In this document: positions 54,490-64,000 of the stretch, piece by piece
How positions within the stretch are numbered: position 1 is the stretch's first letter
How the letters are laid out: each line of letters begins with the position of its first letter
Assembly: GCA_030323885.1 (NCBI GenBank)
Contig: CM059190.1
Coordinates: forward strand, 102,718,483-102,782,482
Source: Branchipolynoe longqiensis
Taxonomy: Eukaryota; Annelida; Polychaeta; Phyllodocida; Polynoidae
Length of the DNA: 64,000 nucleotides
Direction of reading: 5' to 3'
Notes under the pieces: model-generated
What the model saw: the letters and a program-made list of their open reading frames with translations, nothing else
Databases searched by the model: none
What the model was told of the DNA's origin: nothing
Made by a program: the position numbers and the translations under genes

Positions 54490-54990
54490 GAATGTGTAGG
54501 AGGTGTGTGTGTACAGAGGGTGTGTGTACAGAGGGTGTGTACAGAGGGTGTGTGTGGGTCTACATAGGGTGTGTGTACAGCGGGTGTGTGTGGGTGTATA
54601 TAGGGGGTGTGTACATAGGGTTTGTGTACAGAGGTGTTGTGTGTGTGTAGATAGGATGTGTGTACATAGGGGTGTGTGGGTCTACCAAGGCAGTGGGTTC
54701 AGAGGGTGTGTGTACATTGGGTGTGTCTACAGAGGGTGTGTGTGTACAGAGGGTATGTGTGTGTCTACATAGGGTGTGTGTACATAGGGTGTGTGTCCAG
54801 AGGGTGTGTCTACAGAGGGTGTGCATGGGTATACATAGGGTGTGTACAGAGGTTGTGCGTGGGTGTACATAGAGTGTGTGTACAGAGGTTTTGTGTGGGT
54901 GTATATAGGATGTGTGTACATACGGGGTGTGTTTACAGAGGGTGTGTGTGGGTATACATAGGGTGTGTGTGGTGTGGGTACGAGTGTGGG
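54490..54990. repeat. ~20-30 bp GT-rich array (tgtgtacagagggtg)
   Basis: Irregular tgtgtacagagggtgtgtgt and tacatagggtgtg units. Confidence 0.9.
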
Positions 54991-55019
54991 TGTACAGAGG
55001 GTATGTGTCGGGGGTGGAG

Positions 55020-55805
55020 GAGATGGGGTGTTTGTGGGGATGTGGATATGTGTGTGGGGTGTGTGTTGGGGTTTGTGGTTATGTGGTTGGCGTGTGGTGT
55101 GGTGTGGGCATGTGTGTGGGTGTGAGTGGGATGGGGTGGTGGTGGGGATGTGGATATGTGTGTGGGGTGTGTGTTGGGGTTTGTGGTTATGTGGTTGGCG
55201 TGTGGTGTGGTGTGGGCATGTGTGTGGGTGTGAGTGGGATGGGGTGGTGGTGGAGATGTGGATAGGTGTGTGGGTGTGTGTGTTGGGGTTTGTGGTTATG
55301 TGGTTGGCGTGTGTTTTGTGTGTGTGTGGGTTTGGGTTGAGTGGGATGGGGTGGTGGTGGGGATGTGGATATGTGTGTGGGGTGTGTGTTGGGGTTTGTG
55401 GTTATGTGGTTGGCCTGTGGTGTGGTGTGGGCATGTGTGTGGGTGTGAGTGGGATGGGGTGGTGGTGGGGATGTGGATATGTGTGTGGGGTGTGTGTTGG
55501 GGTTTGTGGTTATGTGGTTGGCGTGTGGTGTGGTGTGGGCATGTGTGTGGGTGTGAGTGGGATGGGGTGGTGGTGGGGATGTGGATATGTGTGTGGGGTG
55601 TGTGTTGGGGTTTGTGGTTATGTGGTTGGCTGTGGTGTGGTGTGGGCATGTGTGTGAGTGTGAGTGGGATGGGGTGGTGGTGGGGATGTGGATATGTGTG
55701 TGGGGTGTGTGTTGGGGTTTGTGGTTATGTGGTTGGCGTGTGGTGTGGTGTGGGCATGTGTGTGGGTGTGAGTGGGATGGGGTGGTGGTGGAGATGTGGA
55801 TAGGT
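55020..55805. repeat. 108-bp GT-rich minisatellite
   Basis: About seven copies of gtgggatggggtggtggtgg...gttatgtggttggcgtgtgg at 107-109 bp spacing (55131, 55239, 55346, 55454). 108 is a multiple of three, giving Cys/Val/Trp/Gly frames that are artefacts. Confidence 0.95.
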
Positions 55806-57060
55806 GTGCAGTGTGTGGGGAGATGTTTGTCGGTATGTGGGTGGCGTGTAGGTGTGTGTAGAGGGCTTGGGGATGTGGTGTGGCATGGGTATATGTGTGG
55901 GTGCGTATGTTGGAGGTGGGGGTGTGCTTGTGGGTGGTGTGTGGGTGTGAGTGTACAGAGGGTCTGTGGGGATATGAGTGGGTGGGTGTGGAGGGTGAGT
56001 ACGTGTGTGGGGATGTGGTGTGGGTGTGCGTCTTTGGGATGGTGGGGTGGGGGTGTTAATGGGTATGTTTGTGGGTGCGTATGTTGGAGGTGGGTGTGTG
56101 CTTGTGGGTGGTGTGTGGGTGTGGGTGTACAGAGGGTGTGTAGATATATGTGTGGGTTGTAACATATGTCATAAGTGGGTGTGGAGGGTGAGTAAGTGTG
56201 TGGGGATGTGGTGTGGTGTGGGGCTGCGTGTGTGAGATGGTGGAGGTGGGGGTGTTACTGTTAGTGGGTATGTGTGTGGGTGCGTATGTTGGAGGTGGGT
56301 GTGTGCTTGTGGGTGGTGTGTGGGTGTGGGTTTACAGTGAGTGTGTAGATATATGTGTGAGTGTGGAGGGTGAGTAAGTGTGTGGGGATGTGGTGTGGTG
56401 TGGGTGTGCGTGTGTGAGATGGTGGAGGTGGGGGTGTTACTGTTAGTGGGTATGTGTGTGGGTGCGTATGTTGGAGGTGGGTGTGTGCTTGTGGGTGGTG
56501 TGTGGGTGTGGGTGTACAGTGGGTGTGTAGATATATGTGTGAGTGTGGAGGTTGAGTAAGTGTGTGGGGATGTGGTGTGGTGTGGGGCTGCGTGTGTGAG
56601 ATGGTGGAGGTGGGGGTGTTACTGTTAGTGGGTATGTGTGTGGGTGCGTATGTTGGAGGTGGGTGTGTGCTTGTGGGTGGTGTGTGGGTGTGGGTGTACA
56701 GAGGGTGTGTAGATATATGTGGGGGTTGTAACATATGTCATAAGTGGGTGTGGAGGGTGAGTAAGTGTGTGGGGATGTGGTGTGGTGTGGGTCTGCGTGT
56801 GTGAGATGGTGGAGGTGGGGGTGTTACTGTTAGTGGGTATGTGTGTGGGTGCGTATGTTGGAGGTGGGTGTGTGCTTGTGGGTGGTGTGTGGGTGTGGGT
56901 TTACAGTGAGTGTGTAGATATATGTGTGAGTGTGGAGGGTGAGTAAGTGTGTGGGGATGTGGTGTGGTGTTGGTGTACATGGGGGTTGGTGGAGGTGGGG
57001 GTGGGGGTTTTAGTGGGGATGTGGGTGGGTGTGCATCTACAGTGTGTATCTATAGAAGGT
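55806..57060. repeat. 182/205-bp GT-rich repeat
   Basis: Unit contains ggtgttactgttagtgggta, gcgtatgttggaggtgggtg and tgtgtagatatatgtg. Copies near 56252, 56434 and 56616 are 182 bp apart; units with a 23-bp insert (ttgtaacatatgtcataagt) at 56157 and 56727 are 205 bp. Confidence 0.9.
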
Positions 57061-58190
57061 ATGTGTGTGGGTATGTGCGTGAGTATGTGTGTAAGTGGGT
57101 GTGGAGGGTGGATATGTGTGTGGGTATTTAGTGTGGAGTGGGTGTGCATATATGGGGTGGTGGAGGTTGGGTTTTTTGTGGGTATGCTTGTGGTGTGTGG
57201 GTGTGGGTGTTGGTGTGTATCTACAGAGGGTGTGTGTGGAGGGTGTTATATGTGGATGGAATGGTGTGTGTGGGTGGGTGTAGTGGGTGGGATGGGGGTG
57301 GTGGGTGTTGTGGGTATGTCTGTGGTTTATCATGGCTATGTGTGTGTAGTGTGGGTGTGGGTGTGTGTGGGTGTGGATGTGTAGGTGTGTGTGTGTGGGT
57401 GTCGGTGGGTGGGGTTGTGTGGGTGTGTGGGTGTGTGTGGGTGTGTCTGTGGGTGGGGGGGGGTGGGGTGTGTGTGTGTGTGTGGGTGTGTGGGTGTGGG
57501 ATTTTGTGTGGTGTGGTGTGGGGTGGGTGTGGGTGTGTGTGGGTGGTGTGTGGGTTGGTGGTGCGTGTGGGTGTGGTTGTGGTGTGTGTGGGTGTGGGGT
57601 GGGTTGCGGTATGTGTGGGTGTGGGTGTGGTGTGGGTGTGTGGGTGTGTTGTGTGTGGGTGTGGGGGTGGTTGGGTTGTGTTTGTGTGGGGTTGTGCGGG
57701 TGTGGGTTGTGTGGGTGTGGCATGTGTGTGGGTTTGTTGGTTGTGGGTGTGTGTGGGTGTGGGTATGTGTGGGTGTTGTGGGTGTGGATGGGGTTGTGGG
57801 TGTGGGTGTGTGTTGGGTGTGGGCGTTGTGTTGTGTGTGTGCAGTGTGGGTGTGGGTGTGGGTGTGGTGTGTGGGGTGGGTGTGGGTGTGGATGGGCGTT
57901 TTGGGTGGTGGGTGTGGGTGGGGGGGTTTGTGGGGTGTGTAGGTGTGGGTGGGTGTGGGTGTGGGTGTGGGTGTAGGTGGGTGTGTGGGTGTGGGTGTAG
58001 GTGGGTGTGTGGGTGTGTGTGGGTGTGTAGGGGTGTGTGGGTGTGGGTGTGGGTGTGTGGGTGTGGGTGTGGGTGTGTGGGTGTGGGTGTGGGTGTGTGG
58101 GTGTGTGTGTGGGTGTGGGTGTGGGTGGGTGTGGGTGTGGGTGCGTGTGGGTGTGGGTGTGTGTGTGTGTGGGTGTGGGTGTGTATACGT
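57061..58190. repeat. (gtgggt)n/(gtgtgg)n array
   Basis: Over 1 kb of GGGTGT-type hexanucleotide-like repeat, nearly pure from 57350. His/Pro/Thr frame on the minus strand is an artefact. Confidence 0.95.
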
Positions 58191-58550
58191 CTATCTGTGC
58201 GCATGTGTGTGCGTGTGTTTGGGTGATTTCACGGGTGTCTCGTGTCAAAGATGTGGGCGTGGCGGTGTGTGTGGGTGTGTGTGTGTGTGACTGTGATGGG
58301 GTAACCTCGGGCTGTCCGCGCAGTAACAGTGTTGCAAGTACTGTAACCCCAAGTGTCAGTCTCCATTTAATTCGGTTAATCACTCTTTCCTTCTATTCAG
58401 TATGGTCGCCTTAAACACTATAGGGAATACATAATGCCTACGATAGATTAGCTGTTACCACCTACAAATATTCAGGTATCATTTATTTATTTATTTTATT
58501 GTTAATGTTATCCACTAGTTGGGGAACTGGGCATCATGACCTGATACCCC

Positions 58551-58885
58551 CACCGGTCGCGGTGGCCGAATCGGTAGAGCACATGCTTCCTGTCCTGAAG
58601 GTCGGGAGTTCCAATCCCAGCTGAGTCAAACCAATGATTTATGAATTTGATACTTGTCACCACCTAGCCTGGCACTAGGCATTAATAGGATAGGGCAAGG
58701 ACTGGTTAGCTCAGTGTCCTGATATTGGGACTGAGTGGGATATCGGGTAATGGTGCTGGCAGCCTGGTCTCCCACTGGGGAAGCACTATAAAGTCGTCAT
58801 TAGTGCACACTGTCAAAAGTCGGTACCCATCCTGATATGACATTAGAAGTTGCTACGACGGAGAACTCCAACAGCAGCAACAGCA
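58551..58885 (+). mobile_element. SINE-A long-tail form, complete reference copy
   Basis: gcggtggccgaatcggtaga A box, gggagttccaatccc B box, gagtcaaaccaatgatttat, gggcaaggactggttagctc, gtctcccactggggaagcac, cctgatatgacattagaagt, cagcagcaacagc tail. Confidence 0.9.
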
Positions 58886-58911
58886 TAATGCCTATATAAT
58901 ATTACTGATTT

Positions 58912-59270
58912 GGTCGTAATGCTTGCATTGCGTTGGATTCGCGGCGGGGAAAAAGTGCCCCCCCCCTCCTCGCGGCGGTTATTCCATTATGTAACCTCCC
59001 CCGCGCTCCCCGGCCTTATAACCCTGCCTTCCGGCTGCCTCCAGCCACTCTCTCTCCGACCCCCGCCACACGTTCTCCTGCCTCCAGCCCTTTGCTCCTC
59101 GGGGCTGCCTCCCCCTCACTGACTTTTCTAGCTTCCTAGACTCCTTCTGAGTTTCCTTATTGTTATCTTATCGTCATTATCCTTGCATTATCCTGTCATT
59201 ATCCTCGCATTGTCTCGCACTTAAAATAAAGTTGCTTTTCTTCCACCCTTCCCTGCTCCTTCCTTCTTCA
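58912..59270 (+). mobile_element. LTR-like cassette, copy 2
   Basis: Same order as 16732-17190: tggtcgtaatgcttgcattg, CT-rich part, ttataa at 59016-59021, aataaa at 59225-59230, then cttttcttccacccttccct. TATA-to-poly(A) distance ~209 bp against ~232 in copy 1. Confidence 0.4.
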
Positions 59271-59606
59271 TCGCATTCATATATTCTGCCTTGATGTTCT
59301 ATAACTTCTTTTTGTATTGTATAAAAGGTTATGCAAATATTATTGTGAATGAAATAATAATTATTATACATCGCCGACCTAACTTGCACTATGATCTAGC
59401 TCAGTCGCTGTGCTGGTAGAGCGACCTGGATGGCTATTGGTCTGCCTTGATAAACCAAACTCCTCCTCCCTCCACCCCACACTCAACCTATTCCCACTGC
59501 AACTTTTTGTTTATACCAGCGATATATGTGCGGTATAATGCATTATGCGAATATAAACCGAATACCTTTTCCATTATAGTTGTTGTCAGTTAGATTCGTC
59601 AGTAGC
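59271..59606. other. Unique AT-rich spacer
   Basis: Contains cattatgcgaatataaacc, a phrase also seen near 53256 and in TIR-12, and a tRNA-like ctggtagagcgac near 59413; no gene. Confidence 0.4.
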
Positions 59607-59770
59607 AGACAATTGGTCTTCCTCATTCCACTGCTCTTTGTCCTATCCTAGTAACCCTGAGCACCAGGCTCGGTAGCGACAAGTGTAAACTTTGAAGTCG
59701 TTGCTTTGATTTGGTTGGGGTTCAAATCCATGACCTGCTACATAGGACGCGGCAGATACAAGATTCACCC
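59607..59770 (-). mobile_element. SINE-A short-tail form, diverged
   Basis: caattggtcttcctcattcc, ggctcggtagcgacaagtgt, gttggggttcaaatcc. Confidence 0.7.
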
Positions 59771-60623
59771 CGTACTGCTGCAGTAGCCACAGGAGGGGTG
59801 CATACCAGCCCTATGTAAAAGCTGGCGAAAAAACGGGTCAAAGAATTGAGAGCCTAATTTAACAAACTAACAAGCAACAATTATTCTTTACATATGTTTT
59901 ATTATTTACCCGCTACCTTTGAGTTGAAAAATATAATATAATATATAGTTTAATAAGATTTAAAAGTGAAATCGACGGCGTTCTGCGGCCGCCATCTTGT
60001 CTTTTTTGCATTCTCTCCCATTTCACCAACTCTGTGCCTATATGCATAATATGGGTAGCCATTTGATACTGGAGCCACATACTGTAGCCTCACTTCCATA
60101 TTAATGCTATTTTCCCCCGTATTTATATAAGGCTGGTCTTCACCCGTGTACTACAAGTACCGGGTGAATCTCTTATCTAGGGACGCGGGTGCTCAACTCA
60201 TGAAGCCGTCCGGCTTGGTTCTCACTGTCATAATAATAAATTATGAATGGTACTATTGGTCATGTAATCTTGTCTTTAAGTCATCTCTTTATTTACAGAA
60301 TATTTGTTTGCATATGACATGACGAATGGCACAGTAGAGCGTCCCGGGTTTTTTTTGTTTTTTTTTGTTGGTAAATATGTTTATTCTGCTGGATAAGTCT
60401 TTTGTCAGTTCCGAAGCACTGGTCTTCCAGCCATTTTGGTGTTAGGGTTCGTTCCGGTGGCGGCGGCACCGGTCATGTGGAGAAAGGTACCATGTCAGAC
60501 ACAGAGTATGGCACCAAATAGCAACAATAGCGAACAATAATTTAATAAATCCATTCTGGGGTTTTATACTTGCATAATTGCTTATGCATCACGTATGTAT
60601 ATATTCATATCTATATATATATA
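59771..60623. other. Unique AT-rich DNA, no gene recognised
   Basis: ggccgccatcttg (YY1-like) at 59988-60000; poly-T at 60351-60369; (ta)n at 60611-60623 into which the following LTR inserted. Confidence 0.4.
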
Positions 60624-61039
60624 TGTAAAAGCTAAGGCTCGAATCTGTGGCTGTGTAGGCAGGCTATAGTGAAATCAATACAGACAAAGAGAAAGGAAGA
60701 GTATAAAGTGTAAAGAAGAAGAGAGAGTCAAGCCCTCTGGTTTATTATTTATATGGTTACATGGCTTCATTGTAGAGTATCACCCCACCCCTTTCCCCCA
60801 ATGGGAAACAAGCATTCTTGGCCCTACCAATAGGGATCCAACATTCCTGGTCCCCATGAATACCAGTGGTCTGCCCACCACCACAAGCTGTATGGCCTCA
60901 TGGCCACCACCAACCCTGACCCTTGAGTGTGGTGATCCCTATCCCAGCAGAGGGGGTAGGCCCTGAGTGCACCCACACCCAGACCTGCCAGCACCACTAT
61001 GTCTATGTACATCCCACTCAGGCACCACCAACCCTTACA
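60624..61039 (-). mobile_element. Solo LTR, 416 bp, in a (ta)n microsatellite
   Basis: Plus strand begins tgtaaaagc and ends aacccttaca, i.e. TG...CA with short inverted ends (tgtaa/ttaca). On the minus strand a catataaataataaacc segment supplies TATA-like and AATAAA signals. Flanks are (ta)n on both sides, so the duplication is at least tata. A diverged partial copy lies at 25641-25966. No internal region, hence solo. Confidence 0.65.
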
Positions 61040-61165
61040 TATATATATATATACCTACATGCACCTGGTCACATACACTGATCAGTAATAGAACATTTGC
61101 ATTCCCCCCTATGCTGAATATCGGAATATTTTACATATATATGTATAATTCTCCACTTCCACTGA

Positions 61166-61498
61166 TGAGCGGGACATAGTTCAGGTGGTAGCATGTTCAC
61201 CTGTGAAGTTGTCGGTCATCCTATCGATCCTGTTCAGTGGACACTCTTCAGTTTGGGGTATTTTCCGTTCCAACCAGTGGTCCACAACTGGTTCATCAAA
61301 TGCTGTGGTATGTGCTGTCCTGTCTGTGGGAAAGTGCATATAAAAGACCCCTTACTGCTTATCGGAACGAGTAGCCTATGTGGCGGCAGTGGGTTTCCTC
61401 CAAAGATATATGTCAGAATGATGATCTATTTGACGTCCAATAGCCAATGATAAAAATCTATGTGCTCTAGAGGCGTTGTTAAATAAAACAGACTTTTG
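61166..61498 (+). mobile_element. SINE-C, mollusc-type, with 11-bp target duplication
   Basis: 333-bp element between acttccactga repeats (61155-61165 and 61499-61509). Degenerate tRNA head (gcgggacatagttcaggtgg), then ttccaaccagtggtccacaa, tgctgtcctgtctgtgggaa, agaccccttactgctta, gcagtgggtttcctc, and tail gcgttgttaaataaaac. Resembles a SINE type common in molluscs, which drives the taxonomic guess. Confidence 0.85.
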
Positions 61499-61590
61499 AC
61501 TTCCACTGACCAGTCAATAACTGGTGGAGGCGAGGTGGGCCGAAGGTGGCACCACTGGTACAGTGTTGGGTCTTACGGAGAATAGCAATG

Positions 61591-61702
61591 TAATAATAAT
61601 TCCCTTCTGTGTCTTTATACTCGCATAAAACGTTATCCATCACATATATGTTATGTAAAGTGCATTATGCAAGTATAAAGATACAGAAGTGAATTATTAT
61701 TA
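61591..61702. mobile_element. TIR-12: 112-bp foldback MITE
   Basis: Arms of about 38 bp: ttctgtgtctttatactcgc against gcaagtataaagatacagaa, extended by aataataatt/aattattatt. Loop ~36 bp. Folds into a near-perfect hairpin. Confidence 0.8.
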
Positions 61703-61955
61703 TGTTGTTATGAGATTTGCATATGGAGATGTGCGGGGTGGTCGCCGGGACAGACATGGACATGAGCAGATAGCAGTCTGGAGTATGTGTGTATGTGCGT
61801 GTGTGTATGTGTATATAGACAGCACCGTCCAGCAATCATCAAAGACAACATAAATCTGATAAGTTCCAGAGATGTTTACCTCATCTAATGGCGCGAGGCC
61901 TTCGGCCTGCTGTCTCAGTAAATAATCACCTGGTTATGGACGCACGCTGGCGGCC

Positions 61956-61974
61956 GGTGGCGCCCTCTCGCGGA
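61956..61974. promoter_or_regulatory. CTCF-like motif
   Basis: ggtggcgccctctcgcgga resembles the complement of the CTCF core (GCGCCCYCTRSTGG). Confidence 0.3.
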
Positions 61975-62033
61975 TGACAGGGAAGTTATGATTACAGAGA
62001 GTGTTCTGACACACCGCAGCGTGAGACACTTCC

Positions 62034-62677
62034 TGGTGTGTAAACTGTGTGATGTCAGTCATGTGCAAGTCATGTGTAAGTCATGTGTAAGTCACACTGA
62101 AAACCACAGCATCATCAGAAAGTTGTCTTTTTACCTTATTGATATGATTAAAGTTTACTTAGGCCCTTCCGGTTCTGTAAAAAGTAAAGATTGTTATATT
62201 TAACGATGCCTCTAGAGCACATTGATTTTCATCATCAGCTATTGAAAGTCAAACATACAGTGATTCTGACATATTTCTTTGGAGGAAACACGCTGACGCC
62301 ACATAGGCTACTCTTCCCGATAAGCATCAAGGGGTCTTTTATATACCCTTTCCCGCAGACAGGACATCACATACCACAGCCTTTGATGAACCAGTTGTGG
62401 ACCACTGTTTCCCGGGTTTGTAAACCGCATAGCACAAGTCCTGTCTAAGTCACATTTAAGTCACACTGAAAACCACAGCGTCGTCAGAAAATCATGTGTT
62501 TGCCTTGTTGAAATGAGTAATGTTGCATTGACACATCTGGGTGTGCAAACTGTGTGACACAAGTCAAGTGCAAGTGTGTCAGATGTAAGTCATGTGTAAG
62601 TCATGTGTAAGTCACACTGAAAATCACAGTGTCATTAGAAAGTTGCCCTTTTGCCTTGTTGATATGATTAAAGTTAA
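62034..62677. repeat. ~125-bp segment in three direct copies, SINE-C between 1 and 2
   Basis: Copies at 62034-62155, 62414-62515 and 62552-62677 share gtgtgtaaactgtgtgat-like starts, catgtgtaagtcacactgaa, accacagc and ttgatatgattaaagt. The atgtgtaagtc motif is itself repeated two to three times. Confidence 0.8.
62198..62411 (-). mobile_element. SINE-C, head missing
   Basis: ttaacgatgcctctagagca tail side, ggaggaaacacgctgacgcc, gataagcatcaaggggtctt, agacaggacatcacatacca, aaccagttgtggaccactg. The tRNA-like head is absent. Confidence 0.85.
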
Positions 62678-62679
62678 AC

Positions 62680-63205
62680 AGAAAAATAAAAGTAAAAAGC
62701 ACATCAACATTACCCTTAATACTGTAAATTACATCTCAATATTTATGTACTAGACTACTATGTATTTTCCATCTGGTAAAGCTTAAAGATTTTCTTTTTA
62801 TCTAAAAATTAATGGCAGGAACTAAAAACCATTCGACTACCAAACTGAATAAATCCCAGAATGTGTGGCTTCCATCTGAGTTGAAAGGTTAGCTTGTCAT
62901 AAATCAGGTTGCAACACGGAACCTCTCTTAAGCCCTTACCCACACTACCTATCTGCCCCACCACCACCACCGCCCACACACACCATACACATCCCAGTTC
63001 TTAGTTTTGACGTCATGCTACCATTAGATATATGATATATCGTGACTAAAAAATAATCATACGACATTGTAATTCATTATATTTATTAAACAAATATTGA
63101 TTAAGGAGGTGGAATTTTGTATCATTATTGGGTGCGGGTTTTCTTTCAAACAATTTTTATTCATTTGAATACAATCTTTCTTCAGTATCTAGGCACTGGT
63201 GAATC
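62680..63205. other. AT-rich unique DNA
   Basis: A tgacgtcatg at about 63008 and a CA/CC-rich stretch at 62940-62990. No gene or repeat family recognised. Confidence 0.4.
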
Positions 63206-63266
63206 AGACGGGATGGCCGAGTGAGTTGAGCGTCCGGCTCCTGTTTTGGTAGATTCATGCATTCGA
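63206..63266 (+). mobile_element. SINE-A head, cut by SINE-B
   Basis: gacgggatggccgagtgagt, gttttggtagattcatgcat; the rest of a SINE-A appears after SINE-B. Confidence 0.75.
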
Positions 63267-63500
63267 TGTTCTCTGTGGCGGAGTGGTTAGAGTGTCTGAC
63301 TTTTTTCTAGGTCAGACTCCTAATCTGAGGGTCGGCGGTTCGATTCCCCGTGCCCCCAGCTCTGCCAATTTGGATTTCCACCGCTGTGTATAACTTACAG
63401 CGTCATCAAAGGCCGGTTGCTCTCATACCATGTCTATGTGGTGTGGGAGGTTAAAAATCCCTTGGGTCGGTAAAAGTGTAGGCTCGGGCTTTCTATCGAC
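63267..63500 (+). mobile_element. SINE-B copy 4 inside SINE-A
   Basis: Complete head with A box (tggcggagtggttagagtgt), arm with loop ctcctaa, and B box ggttcgattcc, then body to ggctttctatcgac. The distal tail is replaced directly by the SINE-A short tail. Confidence 0.85.
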
Positions 63501-63617
63501 CAGCAGTGGAATGAGGAAGACCAGTCATCTATGACTGAAATTTCCCCTGCTTAAACAACTAATGGACAAAAAAAAACAACCCAAAAAACCCTGGTCGAGT
63601 CAAACCAATGACGTATG
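63501..63617 (+). mobile_element. SINE-A short tail then SINE-A middle, order swapped
   Basis: cagcagtggaatgaggaaga...gaaatttcccctgctt and poly-A (63501-63585), followed by ctggtcgagtcaaaccaatg (63589-63611), which normally lies upstream of the short tail. Confidence 0.75.
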
Positions 63618-63764
63618 TAGAGGCGCCTAAAACCTTCATGGTAGCTAAACAGGCAGTTATTTATAGATTTGGGGTATCCCCCTTAACTGGTACCAGCGTG
63701 TACCGGCCGGCTTGCCATCTCCACACACTGGGCACAAGCAAGCCTTGTTATTGTGTGCCGTGGC

Positions 63765-64000
63765 TGTGTTTGTGTGTCTGTGTGTGTGCCTGTGTTTGTG
63801 TGTCTGTGTGTGACTGTCTATGTGTGTCTGTATGTGTCTGGGTGTGTATGTCTGTGTGTATGTCTGTGAGTTTCTGTATGTCTGTGTTTCTGTGTATGTG
63901 CGTGTGTATGTGTGTATGTGTGTGTTGGTGGTTGTTTTTTTGTGTATGTGTGTATGTCTGTGTGCATCTGTATGTGTGTGTATATATGTGTCTGTGTATG
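63765..64000. repeat. (tgtgtgtctg)n array, runs off the window
   Basis: GT-rich simple repeat with tgtatgtctgtg variants. Confidence 0.95.

Noticed and set aside
57037..58383. 448-codon His/Pro/Thr frame
   Set aside because: GT-rich hexanucleotide array; artefact.
58560..58620. Genuine tRNA gene at the SINE-A head
   Set aside because: Continuous with the SINE-A body and tail and found in many copies; acceptor stem not formed.
63280..63352. Genuine tRNA-Arg gene
   Set aside because: A and B boxes are present, but there is an insert before the anticodon arm, no matching acceptor stem, and the same head precedes the SINE-B body in several copies.

Overview
The window looks like repeat-dominated, gene-poor nuclear DNA of an animal, most likely a mollusc (inference). 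The main support is a tRNA-derived SINE at 61166-61498, with a second copy at 62198-62411. Its body (the 'cctgtctgtgggaaagtgca' core, 'ttaaataaaac' tail) matches, from memory, a SINE type widespread in molluscs. I see no convincing host protein-coding gene, rRNA, CRISPR or functional tRNA gene. The long open frames (for example His/Thr-, Pro/Ser- or Gly/Val/Trp-rich ones) are tandem arrays whose unit happens to lack stops on one strand.

Layout. 1-6.1 kb: SINE-B copy, 21-bp array, polypurine block, CA/CT arrays, a TIR element with an internal minisatellite, a foldback element and a 69-bp array. 6.7-7.1 kb: hairpin and TIR element. 7.4-15.7 kb: minisatellites (37, ~40 and 35 bp), GT, polypurine and CATA arrays, with small GC-rich islands between. 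15.8-17.4 kb: SINE-A, an assembly gap, an LTR-like cassette. 17.7-19.3 kb: ~88-bp satellite. 19.7-31.9 kb: mosaic of SINEs, TIR elements, two promoter-like islands, a decayed gag gene and LINE 3' ends. 32-38.4 kb: nested elements, 11-bp and 68-bp arrays, a SINE carrying its own minisatellite. 38.8-40.5 kb: 70-bp array and polypurine block. 40.8-45.1 kb: cluster of one ~355-bp TIR family with nested MITEs. 45.4-58.3 kb: almost continuous GT-, CA-, GTT- or C-rich arrays. 58.5-64 kb: SINEs, an LTR-like cassette, a solo LTR and a triplicated segment.

Labels are mine. SINE-A: tRNA-derived, with alternative 'long' or 'short' 3' tails. SINE-B: head like tRNA-Arg(CCU). SINE-C: the mollusc-type SINE. 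TIR-1 to TIR-12: families with terminal inverted repeats, mostly non-autonomous. The only protein signals belong to mobile elements: three LINE C-termini (one intact to its stop, with a 15-bp target duplication) and one broken LTR-retrotransposon gag.

The unifying theme is transposons and tandem repeats building each other. Three arrays clearly arose inside an element (4185-4490, 37505-37675, 43671-44240), and several insertions can be ordered in time because the uninterrupted site is visible in a sister copy. Coordinates were counted by eye; array edges may be off by tens of bases and element ends by a few bases.
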